64,000 bases of DNA, taken from positions 1,426,001 to 1,490,000 of the forward strand of contig OZ252110.1 of NCBI GenBank assembly GCA_965248545.1, given 5' to 3'. The stretch is from Alteromonas_E sp965248545 (GTDB lineage: Bacteria > Pseudomonadota > Gammaproteobacteria > Enterobacterales > Alteromonadaceae). Positions within the stretch are counted from its first letter, which is position 1, and each line of letters opens with the position of its first letter. Both the position numbers and the translations under genes were made by a program. The notes under the pieces are model-generated. The model was given only the letters and a program-made list of their open reading frames with translations. It did not search any database and had not been told where the DNA came from. Below are positions 1-9,029 of the stretch, in pieces.

Positions 1-576
1 TTGATAGGCGAGTTGCTCTTGTGGGTTCATCAATGCAAAACCTAATGCGGAATAGCATTTAATCGCATTGTGATTATCCGATTCCACGTCTACCACTAAT
101 TCCGTTTTCCCCTTTGACTTTGCATAGTGGGTAGCGAAATTGAGCAGTGCAGCAGCGCAACCTCGCTGTCGATATTCAGACGCAACACTGATATGACCGA
201 CGACACATTGCGACGCGGTGGGGCGCGCAATATTATTATCTAACTCAGTATTGCGAGTTAAGATTGACATGCTGTGTTCGAGCCCGAAAAAACGATGTAA
301 CGAAGTCAGCGTTTGTTGGTCGAAATTGTGTGGTAGCTGATCGTGCCAGAAGCAGCACGTCGCAATCGCGGTGTCAGATTTTCGAATCACCCAATGATTA
401 CCAAAACCAAACTGACCGCAGTCATTGTCAAACGCAAACGTTAGATACGCTAGTGTGAGTTCTCTATCACCGTCACCGAATAGCATTGACAAGTGTGACG
501 GCGCTGCGGCCAACACCAGCGACGCCAATTGAGCGGCATCTGATTGGCGGGCCGGTTCAACGTGCCAATGCAGCAT
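1..576 (-). CDS. GNAT family N-acetyltransferase (C-terminus cut by window edge)
   Basis: An open frame of 192 codons runs off the left edge without a stop. It begins MLHWHVEPARQSD, preceded by GGATTGAG. The C-terminal part shows the GNAT acetyl-CoA-binding pattern: VVGHISVASEYRQRGCAAAL carries the Q/R-x-x-G-x-A loop, and VDVESDNHNAIKCYSALGF is the usual late strand-helix followed by Y-x-x-x-GF. The family moves an acetyl group from acetyl-CoA to an amine; the substrate cannot be read here. It starts 18 nt after the stop of the Sco gene on the same strand, so it is probably the last gene of the oxidase-assembly transcript, though a functional link is not implied. Confidence 0.85.
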   Translation of the reverse strand, partial: MLHWHVEPARQSDAAQLASLVLAAAPSHLSMLFGDGDRELTLAYLTFAFDNDCGQFGFGNHWVIRKSDTAIATCCFWHDQLPHNFDQQTLTSLHRFFGLEHSMSILTRNTELDNNIARPTASQCVVGHISVASEYRQRGCAAALLNFATHYAKSKGKTELVVDVESDNHNAIKCYSALGFALMNPQEQLAYQ

Positions 577-594
577 GGCTCAATCCGTCCACGC

Positions 595-1248
595 TCAGCC
601 TTGACGCATGAGCACAGGTAAGTCAGCTAAAATCTGCTCGGTGTCGCTGATCGCAAGTTCACCGGGTTTGTGTTGAGGCTTAAAACGACCGATAACTTGC
701 GCTTCCGGGTTTATTACCACGATACTCGCACTGTGATCGACCAGATAATTCGGATTGTCTGTACTCTCGGTCATCGAATACATCATGCCCATACTCCGAA
801 CCAAAGGAAAAAGCTGCGCATGCTCACCTGTCATACCGACGAATTCATCATTAAAAAACGTCATGTACTGATCTAAGCGTTCGATCGTATCGCGCTGTGG
901 ATCCACCGACAAAAACACGACTTGCAACGATGATTCTGTTGCCGCCACAATCTGTGGATATGCACTATTCATCGCTGCCAATGTAGTTGGGCAAATATCG
1001 GGGCAATAGGTATAACCCACAAATAGTAGCGACCATGTACCTTTAAAGGCGTCCTTATTGACTGTTTCGTTGTTGTGATTGGTCAATACAAAATCGGAAA
1101 GTTCACGCGGTTTTGGGTACAGCTGAACGTATTGGGTGTCAGGCACACTGGCGTCTTCTATAGCAGGTGGCGCGATAACTAAAGCAGCGTATACGCCAAC
1201 CACTAAAGCGACAATCGCAACAACTAGCGTAATGGATTTTTGGCTCAT
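595..1248 (-). CDS. SCO1/SenC/PrrC family copper chaperone for cytochrome oxidase
   Basis: 217 residues. An N-terminal membrane anchor (about residues 5-28) precedes a thioredoxin-like domain with the copper-binding CPDIC motif (C82, C86) and the distal histidine H172 in LVDHSAS. These three are the copper ligands of the Sco family, which delivers or reduces copper for the CuA centre of oxidase subunit II. The length is normal. Its ATG overlaps the ctaB stop as ATGA, so the two are translationally coupled. Position at the end of the oxidase assembly genes supports the assignment. Confidence 0.93.
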   Translation of the reverse strand: MSQKSITLVVAIVALVVGVYAALVIAPPAIEDASVPDTQYVQLYPKPRELSDFVLTNHNNETVNKDAFKGTWSLLFVGYTYCPDICPTTLAAMNSAYPQIVAATESSLQVVFLSVDPQRDTIERLDQYMTFFNDEFVGMTGEHAQLFPLVRSMGMMYSMTESTDNPNYLVDHSASIVVINPEAQVIGRFKPQHKPGELAISDTEQILADLPVLMRQG

Positions 1249-2168
1249 AAAGGCAATGTTAAATAATGATCAACAAGCAATACCACGAATAATACCATTA
1301 AATGCACAATCGAAAACTTAAAGGTTTTCATTGCTGTCGTGTCGTCTGCAGCATATTTGAGCTTCCAAGCGTAAGCCATAAAACCAATATTAAGCATAGT
1401 AGACCCGACTAAGTATATGAGGCCTGTCATACCGATTAGATAAGGCAATAGGCAAATCACACACAGTAATACGGTATAGAGCAATACTGAGGTTTTGGTA
1501 AATTCAATTCCATGCGTCACCGGCAGCATAGGCACCTCGGCTTTGGCGTAGTCTTTTTCTCTGTGAATCGCCAACGCCCAGAAGTGCGGAGGAGTCCACG
1601 TGAAGATAATTAAAACCAAGAGCAAAGCATGTGCATGGATTTCACCTGTTACGGCAACCCAACCCAACAAAGGCGGAGCGGCGCCAGCCAGTCCACCAAT
1701 GACAATGTTTTGTGGCGTGGCGCGCTTCAAGAACATGGTGTATACCACTGCATAGCCAAGCAAACTAGCAAACGTTAACCACGCAGTTAGCGCATTGACA
1801 AACAACAACAAAGTAGCCATACCCAACACAGTCAGTACAAACGCGAAAGCTAATGCTTTTTGAACTGAGACTTTGCCGCGCGCCACTGGTCTATTGAACG
1901 TTCGGGCCATTTGGCTATCAATGCGATGGTCGACAACATGGTTAACGACGGCCGCAGCTGACGATAAAGCGCCGATACCGAACATTCCCGCCACCAAGAC
2001 TTGCCAAGGGATCCAACTATCACTCGCAAGGCACATTCCGACCAAAGCTGTGAGCAATAACAGCATTACCACGCGTGGCTTAGTCAGCTCGTAGTAGTCA
2101 CGCCATGTCGCTTGCTGAGCAGGTACTGCTGATTTCGAATTTGTGGGAAAAGAAGCTGAACGAGCCAC
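1245..2168 (-). CDS. ctaB: Protoheme IX farnesyltransferase (heme O synthase)
   Basis: 307 residues, a polytopic UbiA-family prenyltransferase. The first Asp-rich motif is NHVVDHRID (N76, D80, D84) followed by ARTFNRP. The second is HREKDYAKAEVPML. These bind Mg-farnesyl diphosphate, which is transferred to the heme B vinyl group to give heme O, the precursor of heme A. The start is GTG with a strong AAGGAG 7 nt upstream. It sits between ctaA and the Sco gene; CtaA uses its product. cyoE is the synonym used for bo3-type loci, but this cluster is aa3/caa3-type. Confidence 0.95.
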   Translation of the reverse strand: MARSASFPTNSKSAVPAQQATWRDYYELTKPRVVMLLLLTALVGMCLASDSWIPWQVLVAGMFGIGALSSAAAVVNHVVDHRIDSQMARTFNRPVARGKVSVQKALAFAFVLTVLGMATLLLFVNALTAWLTFASLLGYAVVYTMFLKRATPQNIVIGGLAGAAPPLLGWVAVTGEIHAHALLLVLIIFTWTPPHFWALAIHREKDYAKAEVPMLPVTHGIEFTKTSVLLYTVLLCVICLLPYLIGMTGLIYLVGSTMLNIGFMAYAWKLKYAADDTTAMKTFKFSIVHLMVLFVVLLVDHYLTLPL

Positions 2169-2189
2169 GGAGATCTCCTTAAGAATGCG

Positions 2190-3167
2190 CTATATCTTTC
2201 GATACAGAGTGTAAGTCAGCATCACCATTACCAGCAGTAGACACGCAGCGACTGCGTTGTGAGCGACTGCTACTGTTAAAGGTAAGCTATAAACGATATT
2301 GCTAACACCAAGCGCGACTTGGACAACTAAGACAGTTGCCATCAAAACCGATAGGCTCTTAATCGCACTAGATGAAGCCTTGCTATATAAAGAAAAAGCA
2401 AGCCAAGCAAGGTACATAAAGGTAACAACTGCACCAATGCGGTGAACAATGTGCATTGTCATGCGTTCACCGTAGTCATGTGCGCCAAATTCATAATTCT
2501 GCGCTTCAGGTATACTGAACGCACCGGCAAAATCCAAGCGCGACGTCCAATCTCCCTGACAGAGAGGAAATTCAGTACAGGCTAACGCGGCATAATTCGC
2601 CGACGTCCAACCGCCTAACGCAATCTGACAGACCAAAATTGCGATCCCAATTGAGGCAAATTTAGCCATCGGCTTTAACGCTTCGTCGCCACCCGGTATG
2701 CGGTAAGGTGTCATTCGCAAATACAGCAAGAACAAGCAACTGAGTACCGTAAACCCACCAAGTAGGTGGCCCATAACCACAGCTGGCAGCAGATTTAAGG
2801 TTACCGTCCACATCCCCAACATGCCCTGAAAGATAACCAAGCACAGTAGAAAAAACGGGAGCTTCAACGGTTTTTGATACTCGCGTTTCCACGCTGCGGC
2901 AATAAAAATCACTAAAATAAAAAAACCAAGACCGGCAGCGAAGTACCGGTGGACCATTTCGTTCCAGGCTTTTTCGGCTTCAACCGGACGTTCAGGGTAC
3001 GCACTATTAGCTATTTCAATGTGCTCTTGAGTTTGCGGCACAGTTAGGTGGCCATAACACCCTGGCCAGTCTGGACAACCCAAGCCCGCATCTGTAAGGC
3101 GTGTATAGGCTCCTAAAACAATAACGACCAAAGCAAGTAAAATGCTCGCTAATACCAGCTTTCTCAT
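2190..3167 (-). CDS. ctaA: Heme A synthase (COX15/CtaA family)
   Basis: 325 residues with about eight membrane helices. It begins MRKLVLASILLALVVIVLGAYTRLTDAGLGCPDWPGC, the characteristic CtaA/Cox15 N-terminus, and carries the family histidines in EMVHRYFA, VMGHLLGG, HIVHRIGA and VAHNAVAA, which ligate hemes b. It oxidises the heme O methyl group to the formyl group of heme A. AAGGGAA precedes the ATG. It is 12 nt from the preceding gene stop and 21 nt from ctaB, so it is part of one assembly operon. Confidence 0.95.
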   Translation of the reverse strand: MRKLVLASILLALVVIVLGAYTRLTDAGLGCPDWPGCYGHLTVPQTQEHIEIANSAYPERPVEAEKAWNEMVHRYFAAGLGFFILVIFIAAAWKREYQKPLKLPFFLLCLVIFQGMLGMWTVTLNLLPAVVMGHLLGGFTVLSCLFLLYLRMTPYRIPGGDEALKPMAKFASIGIAILVCQIALGGWTSANYAALACTEFPLCQGDWTSRLDFAGAFSIPEAQNYEFGAHDYGERMTMHIVHRIGAVVTFMYLAWLAFSLYSKASSSAIKSLSVLMATVLVVQVALGVSNIVYSLPLTVAVAHNAVAACLLLVMVMLTYTLYRKI

Positions 3168-3179
3168 TTCCCTTAACCC

Positions 3180-3734
3180 CTAACCAATTCGCGATAGCTT
3201 TAATAGTTTTTTTAAATCAGCAAGAATATCGCGACTATGCATGACAGCTTGTTCTTGTTGTTCTTGCAATGGATAACGCAGCATGGCGTTATTCAATGTG
3301 TCTACTAAGAAAATACCATCTGCAGGCGCATCTTTAAACACTTTATTAACATTTTGACCATCACTGGTTAACACAGTAAGGTGGCTGTGTTGGCCCATAT
3401 CTACTAGCGGTTGTTGGTCGCTGGTCTCGGTGACAATCACTGTCGCGGTGGCGCGGTCCGACAGGCGACCCAAAGCAGTCCATACTTGCTCCAAACTGTA
3501 AAGTGCATTTTTACATTTCACATCACATTGATCAGGCATGACATACAGAATTCGCCAGCTCGGTTCTTGATCGCTTATCAATGCACTAACATCCAACGGT
3601 GGCTCCATTAATTCACCGCGGTTAGTCGAGCCTTTGTTAAACCAGTCATTATCCAACGCAAGTTTGGCTAAAATGACCGGCAGGACGAAAACGACAACTA
3701 ATAAAATAGCGGTTATACGATTGGATTTAGTCAC
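3180..3734 (-). CDS. Membrane-anchored thioredoxin-like protein of the oxidase assembly operon
   Basis: 184 residues. One N-terminal membrane helix (about 8-28) is followed by a periplasmic domain with the pair CDVKC (C70, C74) after a hydrophobic strand (RILYVMPDQ). The CxxxC spacing is the same as in Sco proteins rather than the CxxC of thioredoxins. Small proteins of this type commonly lie between SURF1 and CtaA in gammaproteobacterial cox loci. Start is GTG inside the SURF1 C-terminus (8-nt overlap), with AGGAAA upstream. A role in copper or thiol handling during oxidase assembly is inferred from the cysteine pair and position; no distal Sco histidine is obvious. Confidence 0.75.
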   Translation of the reverse strand: MTKSNRITAILLVVVFVLPVILAKLALDNDWFNKGSTNRGELMEPPLDVSALISDQEPSWRILYVMPDQCDVKCKNALYSLEQVWTALGRLSDRATATVIVTETSDQQPLVDMGQHSHLTVLTSDGQNVNKVFKDAPADGIFLVDTLNNAMLRYPLQEQQEQAVMHSRDILADLKKLLKLSRIG

Positions 3735-4443
3735 GAGAAGATTTCCTTTTAAAGACTGCGAATAGATAAATTAGCGTGGCGGCAATTGCCAACCCAAACC
3801 ATTGAATAGCGTACCCCATATGTTTGGCCGGAGGCATAACTACGGGCTGCCAGTTGCGCACATAGGGGTCTGTTGACTGCGGCTCCCGAGATACGATGTA
3901 AGGCAAAAGTGTTTCACCTGTCAGTCGCTCAAGCAGTGGAATGTCAATTTGTTGAATAACCGCGGGATAAGCGTCAATCCGTCTAATTGTCTCTCGAATC
4001 ATCGGATTGTCAGATGGTTCGACAACATTGCCGGCGAATTCCTGTTGTCCAGACGGTATAACAACTGTCGGTAGGACTTGGCGCGATTCACCGGCTTCTA
4101 TCCAACCATAATTGACCAGTACAACACCCGCGTTCGTCTCGACCAATACCAATACTTCATAGCCGACGGTGCCGTTGTAAATTCGATTGTCTAACAACAA
4201 ATATTGATTCGACATTGGGGTTCCAACAAAACGCACAGGAATATCAGCTAATCCCTGAGTCTCATCGCTTAAACTCAACAAATCAATTGACGACTGTGCT
4301 TGTCGCTGCATTAGCGTATTAAGCCGTTGCTCTTTCTGCTCCATTCTGTCGAGCTGCCATAAGCCCAAATTCAACATGATGACAACAGCGACAAATGTCA
4401 CTAGAGTAGCTAATACTGGAAACGATTTCTTTGCAGCAACCAT
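3727..4443 (-). CDS. SURF1 family cytochrome oxidase biogenesis protein
   Basis: About 238 residues from the ATG; a TTG two codons upstream is possible but less likely. SURF1 architecture is clear: an N-terminal helix (LVTFVAVVIMLNLGLWQLDRM), the W-Q-x-x-R-x-x-x-K signature (GLWQLDRMEQKEQR), a periplasmic loop with LLLDNR and VLVNYGW, and a C-terminal helix (MGYAIQWFGLAIAATLIYLF). SURF1 helps insert heme A into subunit I. Its start lies only 18 bp from the divergent DUF2909 start, so its promoter probably overlaps that gene. Confidence 0.92.
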   Translation of the reverse strand: MVAAKKSFPVLATLVTFVAVVIMLNLGLWQLDRMEQKEQRLNTLMQRQAQSSIDLLSLSDETQGLADIPVRFVGTPMSNQYLLLDNRIYNGTVGYEVLVLVETNAGVVLVNYGWIEAGESRQVLPTVVIPSGQQEFAGNVVEPSDNPMIRETIRRIDAYPAVIQQIDIPLLERLTGETLLPYIVSREPQSTDPYVRNWQPVVMPPAKHMGYAIQWFGLAIAATLIYLFAVFKRKSSRD

Positions 4444-4461
4444 TAACAACCCGAGATAAAA

Positions 4462-4671
4462 ATGCTGATAAAAATAATACTATGCGGCTTGCTGATTTTT
4501 ATGATTTACAACTTGTTTTTAGCGATGAAAGTCATGATGAATCACGACCCAGATGGCGAACCGATGAGTAAATTCATCGGTCGCAGAGTGCTTACTTCAG
4601 TTGTGATTGTTATTATTATTTTGATTGCCCTGGCAACTGGTCTTATCACGCCTAACCCAAGGCCATACTAA
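4462..4671 (+). CDS. DUF2909 family twin-transmembrane protein
   Basis: 69 residues with two hydrophobic helices (about 3-23 and 46-63) separated by a short polar loop, MMNHDPDGEPMSKFIGRR. This is the pattern of the DUF2909 family, small membrane proteins found in cox clusters of Gammaproteobacteria. It is the only plus-strand gene inside the minus-strand oxidase region, between ctaE (convergent) and SURF1 (divergent). The ORF is short, but its two-helix structure and conserved location make it real. Function is unknown; association with oxidase assembly is inferred from neighbours. Confidence 0.8.
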   Translation: MLIKIILCGLLIFMIYNLFLAMKVMMNHDPDGEPMSKFIGRRVLTSVVIVIIILIALATGLITPNPRPY

Positions 4672-4681
4672 GCGTGACGGA

Positions 4682-4700
4682 GAGGTGCGTTAAGCACCTC
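4682..4700. terminator. Stem-loop between convergent DUF2909 and ctaE genes
   Basis: GAGGTGC and GCACCTC form a perfect 7-bp stem around the loop GTTAA, between the ends of two convergent genes. There is no T-run on either side, so it could be a weak bidirectional terminator or an mRNA 3'-end stabiliser. Confidence 0.4.
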
Positions 4701-4725
4701 AACCATTCTGTTTCACCGTCGGTGG

Positions 4726-5619
4726 CTACAGTATGTAGACAAACACAAACAGCATTACCCACACAACATCAACGAAATGCCAATACCAACTACCCGCTTG
4801 GAAGGCAAAGTGTTCTTTAGGTGTGAAATGCCCCTTCAATACCCGCAAATACAAGACAATCAGAATGATGGTACCTAGGGTAACGTGCATCCCGTGAAAG
4901 CCCGTGAGCAAGAAGAAGGTATTGCCATAGATACCGCTCTGCAACGTTAAACCTAGGTCGCGATAAGCGTGAATATACTCATACACCTGCAACGCTAAGA
5001 AAATACAACCCAATAGAATTGTGCCTAGCAACATAACGTTTAACTGTTTGCGTTTGTTTTGCTCTAGCCCGACATGTGCGTAGTGCAACGTAACCGACGA
5101 AATCAACAGGATGATCGTGTTAATCGCGGGTAAACCTGCCCAACCCATGGCTTGCGTTTCAGTACCACCTGGCGTGGAGACCAACGGCCACATCGCTTCA
5201 AAGCCGGGCCATAAAACTTCGTTGGTCATCGCGTTGTTTGAAGCACCGCCCAACCAAGGCACTGCAATCATGCGTGCATAAAACAGAGCACCGAAAAACG
5301 CGGCAAAAAACATGACTTCTGAAAAGATAAACCACATCATGCCTTGGCGATAAGAGCGTCCAAGTTGTGCGCTGTACAGTCCGCTCATGGACTCGTCAAT
5401 TTGGTTTTTAAACCACCCAAATAACATCACCACTAACATAATGATGCCGGCACTTAACACGTACCCACCAAATCCTGGCTTATCCTTGGTTACCTCTACC
5501 ACATAGTTACCAGCACCAACGGCAATGAGGAATAGCGCCACTGCGCCGACAATGGGCCAGATACTTTGATCGGGCACATAGTACTTCTCATAAGATGTTT
5601 GCGTGTCTTGCTGAGACAT
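4726..5619 (-). CDS. ctaE: Cytochrome c oxidase subunit III
   Basis: 297 residues with seven predicted helices. Family hallmarks are KYYVPDQSIWPIVGAVALF at the N-terminus, FSEVMFFAAFFGALFYAR (the conserved membrane Glu), LLTGFHGMHVTLG, and the C-terminal WYWHFVDVVWVMLF. Subunit III stabilises the proton uptake path of subunit I. It is the last structural gene of the ctaC-ctaD-cox11-ctaE block, 13 nt downstream of cox11. Confidence 0.96.
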   Translation of the reverse strand: MSQQDTQTSYEKYYVPDQSIWPIVGAVALFLIAVGAGNYVVEVTKDKPGFGGYVLSAGIIMLVVMLFGWFKNQIDESMSGLYSAQLGRSYRQGMMWFIFSEVMFFAAFFGALFYARMIAVPWLGGASNNAMTNEVLWPGFEAMWPLVSTPGGTETQAMGWAGLPAINTIILLISSVTLHYAHVGLEQNKRKQLNVMLLGTILLGCIFLALQVYEYIHAYRDLGLTLQSGIYGNTFFLLTGFHGMHVTLGTIILIVLYLRVLKGHFTPKEHFAFQAGSWYWHFVDVVWVMLFVFVYIL

Positions 5620-5632
5620 TCTATTTCTCCTT

Positions 5633-6223
5633 CTAACTGCTATGCGCAGCTGAGCTATTGACGTTCAAATGTGCAGTTTCTTGCGCTGCTTCTGTGACGT
5701 CATAAAGTGTGTACTGTAAAGTGAAAAAGCTAATATCGTCCGGTAGTTGTGGGTCGACGTAGAACTGCATTGGCATCAGGGCTTCTTCACCCGCACCAAG
5801 GGGCTGGTGATTGAAGCAGAAACACTCAGTCTTGTTGATGTAGAGTGCAGCTGTGCCAGGTGAAACTGAAGGAATCGCCTGCGCAACGATGTCTCGCCGC
5901 GCGGGGTTTCTAACATAAAACTCTACCGTGTGGAGTTCTCCAGGGTTCACCTTAATGCGTTTGGTCTTTGCTTCGAATTCCCAAGGCATTCCGCTGTTGG
6001 TGCGGGTTAGAAATTCAACCGTCACATAGCGCGACTCATCGACCATAACAGCAGAATAAGTCGCCGCTTCATCTTCGGTTTTGCCATTAATTCCAGTTAT
6101 GTCGCAAAACACCTCATACAACGGAACGAGTGCAAAACCGAAGCCGAACATGCCGATAACGATACCGACCAGTTTTAACACAAGTCGGTTGTTAGCGTTG
6201 GGCTTGTTAGTCGTTGTGCTCAT
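5633..6223 (-). CDS. ctaG: Cytochrome c oxidase assembly protein CtaG/Cox11 (CuB insertion)
   Basis: 196 residues. There is a single N-terminal helix (about 15-36, ending LVPLYEVFC), then a periplasmic immunoglobulin-like domain with the Cox11 copper signature ECFCFNHQPL (C134, C136). Cox11 delivers copper to the CuB site of subunit I. It lies between ctaD and ctaE, the standard order in proteobacterial aa3 oxidase operons. Confidence 0.95.
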   Translation of the reverse strand: MSTTTNKPNANNRLVLKLVGIVIGMFGFGFALVPLYEVFCDITGINGKTEDEAATYSAVMVDESRYVTVEFLTRTNSGMPWEFEAKTKRIKVNPGELHTVEFYVRNPARRDIVAQAIPSVSPGTAALYINKTECFCFNHQPLGAGEEALMPMQFYVDPQLPDDISFFTLQYTLYDVTEAAQETAHLNVNSSAAHSS

Positions 6224-6242
6224 AACAACACCTAGCGGCCAA

Positions 6243-7865
6243 TTACTTCACAACAGGTGGCGTATCGAACGTGTGATATGGTGCTGGCGAGGGAATTTCC
6301 CACTCCAAACCTTCTGCACCATCCCAGACTTGATCCGAGACTTTTTCACCTTCCTTGCGGCATGCTTTGATCAGCAACGCGAGGAAAATTAACTGTGACA
6401 AGCCGAATGCAAATCCACCAACGCTTATCCACTTATTAAAGTCAGCAAATTGCAACGCGTAATCAGGGATACGACGCGGCATACCCGCCAAACCTACAAA
6501 GTGCATTGGGAAGAACAGTACATTGACCGAAATGAGAGAACACCAGAAGTGCCACTTAGCCAATGTTATATCAAACATACGCCCAGTCCACTTAGGTAAC
6601 CAATAATAGACTGCCGCCATAATCGAGAAGACCGCTCCGGTCACGAGCACGTAATGGAAGTGCGCAACCACGAAATAGGTATCATGATACTGAAAATCCA
6701 CCGGTGTGATCGCTAGCATCAACCCTGACAAACCGCCAATAGTAAACAGTACGATAAACGCAATCGCGAACATCATCGGCACTTCAAAGGTCATTGAGCC
6801 ACGCCACATAGTTGCGACCCAGTTAAACACTTTGACACCGGTCGGAACGGATATCAGCATCGTCGCAAACATGAAGAACATTTCGGCGGCCAGTGGCATC
6901 CCCGTGGTAAACATATGGTGAGCCCAAACAATGAACGACAACAACGCGATAGAAGCAGTTGCATAAACCATCGATGCATAGCCAAACAATTTTTTACGCG
7001 AGAACGTCGGAATGATCTGGGAGATAATTCCAAACGCCGGTAAAATCATAATGTATACCTCAGGATGCCCAAAGAACCAGAATATATGCTGGAACAAGAC
7101 AGGATCTCCGCCTCCAGCAGCATCAAAGAAACTCGTTCCGAAGTACTTGTCGGTTAGTACCATGGTGACGGCACCTGCCAATACCGGCATAACGGCAATC
7201 AAAAGGAATGCGGTTATCAGCCAGGTCCACACGAATAGTGGCATCTTCATCCATGTCATGCCCGGTGCGCGCATGTTGAAAATAGTCACAATCACGTTAA
7301 TCGCGCCCATAATCGAGCTGATCCCCATGATATGTACCGAGAAGACGAATAAGGCAGTACTATCACTACTGTAAGTTGTCGACAGTGGTGCATAGAATGT
7401 CCAACCGAATGCTGGACCGCCGCCTTCAACGAACAGTGAAGACAACAGAATTAAAAACGCAAACGGCAGAATCCAGAAACTCCAATTGTTCATCCGCGGC
7501 AGTGCCATATCAGGCGCACCGATCATCATTGGAACTAACCAGTTAGCTAAACCAGTGAACGCTGGCATTACCGCGCCGAATACCATTATCAATCCATGTA
7601 CCGTGGTCATCTGATTGAAGAAGTTGGGATCGACGATTTGTAGTCCAGGTTGGAATAACTCGGCGCGGATGACCATAGCCATGGCTCCGCCCACCAAAAA
7701 CATGATAAAGGCAAACCACAAATACAGAGTACCAATATCTTTATGGTTAGTGGTAAACAACCAACGCTTTATCCCAGAGGGCGGCGCGTGGTGATGATCG
7801 TCGTGAGCGTGAGCATCGCCGCCGTGAGCGATGTCGTGATCGACATTTTCAGTTACAGAACTCAT
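6243..7865 (-). CDS. ctaD: Cytochrome c oxidase subunit I
   Basis: 540 residues with twelve helices. Catalytic landmarks: TVHGLIMVF (heme a ligand), GAPDMALPRMNNWSFW with the D-channel entry Asp, WFFGHPEVYIMILP with the CuB His-Tyr pair and channel Glu, WAHHMFTTG (CuB His pair), TGVKVFNW with the K-channel Lys, and VAHFHYVLVTGAVF (heme a3 and heme a ligands). These make it an A1-type heme-copper oxidase. A His/Asp-rich N-terminal tail precedes the first helix. Terminal electron transfer from cytochrome c to oxygen is coupled to proton pumping. Confidence 0.97.
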   Translation of the reverse strand: MSSVTENVDHDIAHGGDAHAHDDHHHAPPSGIKRWLFTTNHKDIGTLYLWFAFIMFLVGGAMAMVIRAELFQPGLQIVDPNFFNQMTTVHGLIMVFGAVMPAFTGLANWLVPMMIGAPDMALPRMNNWSFWILPFAFLILLSSLFVEGGGPAFGWTFYAPLSTTYSSDSTALFVFSVHIMGISSIMGAINVIVTIFNMRAPGMTWMKMPLFVWTWLITAFLLIAVMPVLAGAVTMVLTDKYFGTSFFDAAGGGDPVLFQHIFWFFGHPEVYIMILPAFGIISQIIPTFSRKKLFGYASMVYATASIALLSFIVWAHHMFTTGMPLAAEMFFMFATMLISVPTGVKVFNWVATMWRGSMTFEVPMMFAIAFIVLFTIGGLSGLMLAITPVDFQYHDTYFVVAHFHYVLVTGAVFSIMAAVYYWLPKWTGRMFDITLAKWHFWCSLISVNVLFFPMHFVGLAGMPRRIPDYALQFADFNKWISVGGFAFGLSQLIFLALLIKACRKEGEKVSDQVWDGAEGLEWEIPSPAPYHTFDTPPVVK

Positions 7866-7874
7866 AACTTTCTC

Positions 7875-9029
7875 CTATTCTCCGGTTGCGATGGCGTTAA
7901 CATCTTTCGCTTGAACGATGTCGCCGGTATTGTTGCCCCAAGCATTTCGCTCGTATGTCACAACCGCAGCAATTTCTGACAAGGTTAGTTGCTTATCAAA
8001 CGCCTGCATTGCAGTGCCTGTTTTTCCGTTTAACACAATATCAATGTGTGCCGGAATATCATTGAGGGCCATTGGGCTGCCTTTAAGTGCCGGGAAGACA
8101 CCTGGCAAACCTTCACCGTTAGGCATATGACAAGCCGCACAAGCTGCAAGGTATACGCGCTCTCCCTCTGTCATCAGTTCTTCCATACTCATATTCATCG
8201 CCAGCAGTCTTTGTTCTTCTTCTTTTGCTTTGCGTTGAATCTCTTGCTGTTCATTGATCCAGGCTTGATAGTCAGCGGGATCTTTCGCTATTACAACTAC
8301 CGGCATGTAACCGTGGTCTTTACCACATAGCTCTGCGCACTGGCCGCGATAGATGCCGGGTTCATTAACCATGGTCCAAGCTTCATTGATAAAGCCTGGG
8401 TTTGCATCTTTCTTAACCGCAAAATCAGGCACCCACCATGAGTGAATGACGTCGTCAGATGTGATCAAGAAACGCACTTTCTGACCCGTCGGTATAACCA
8501 AGGGTCGATCTACTTCTAACAAGTAATTCTCTGTTTTGTCGTAGCGGTTATTGATTTGGTCTTGCGGAGTCGCGAGTAGTGAGAAGTACTCAACCTCATG
8601 GTCCATGTATTTATAGTGCCACTTCCATTGAGAGCCAGTTACCAATACGGTCATGTCAGGCGCACTAGTATCTTCCATAGCAATCAGCGTGTTGGCCGCA
8701 GGTATCGCCATTCCGACAAGAATCAGGAAAGGAATAACCGTCCACGCAACTTCAACTTTGACACTTTCGTGGAAATTCGCTGGCTTAGCGCCGCGTGATT
8801 TGCGATGCAACACCATGGAAATGAACATCACACCAAACACTAGCACGGCGATAATGACGCAAATCCAGAACATCAGCATGTGCAGGTCGTACACCTGATT
8901 GCTGATGTCGGTAACACCATTGGTCAAATTTAATTGATAAGGGTCTTTCTCTGAAGTGGTCTCTGCCATTGCAGATCCAGCTATAAGCGTTCCCAGCAAA
9001 GCAGCGGCTTTATTGATGAGCGGTCTCAC
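7875..9029 (-). CDS. ctaC: Cytochrome c oxidase subunit II with fused C-terminal cytochrome c domain
   Basis: 384 residues. A signal peptide and two helices (about 45-75 and 93-115) are followed by a cupredoxin domain with CuA ligands H196, C231, C235, H239 and M242 in the CAELCGKDHGYM stretch. A charged linker (about 258-285) leads to a cytochrome c domain with CAACH (297-301). The fusion makes the enzyme caa3-like, so one heme c sits on the oxidase itself. It heads the structural operon; the promoter is probably in the AT-rich upstream gap. Confidence 0.96.
   Translation of the reverse strand: MRPLINKAAALLGTLIAGSAMAETTSEKDPYQLNLTNGVTDISNQVYDLHMLMFWICVIIAVLVFGVMFISMVLHRKSRGAKPANFHESVKVEVAWTVIPFLILVGMAIPAANTLIAMEDTSAPDMTVLVTGSQWKWHYKYMDHEVEYFSLLATPQDQINNRYDKTENYLLEVDRPLVIPTGQKVRFLITSDDVIHSWWVPDFAVKKDANPGFINEAWTMVNEPGIYRGQCAELCGKDHGYMPVVVIAKDPADYQAWINEQQEIQRKAKEEEQRLLAMNMSMEELMTEGERVYLAACAACHMPNGEGLPGVFPALKGSPMALNDIPAHIDIVLNGKTGTAMQAFDKQLTLSEIAAVVTYERNAWGNNTGDIVQAKDVNAIATGE

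Noticed and set aside
264..458. Plus-strand frame at the left edge
   Set aside because: It is the antisense shadow of the minus-strand GNAT gene, whose motifs are clear.
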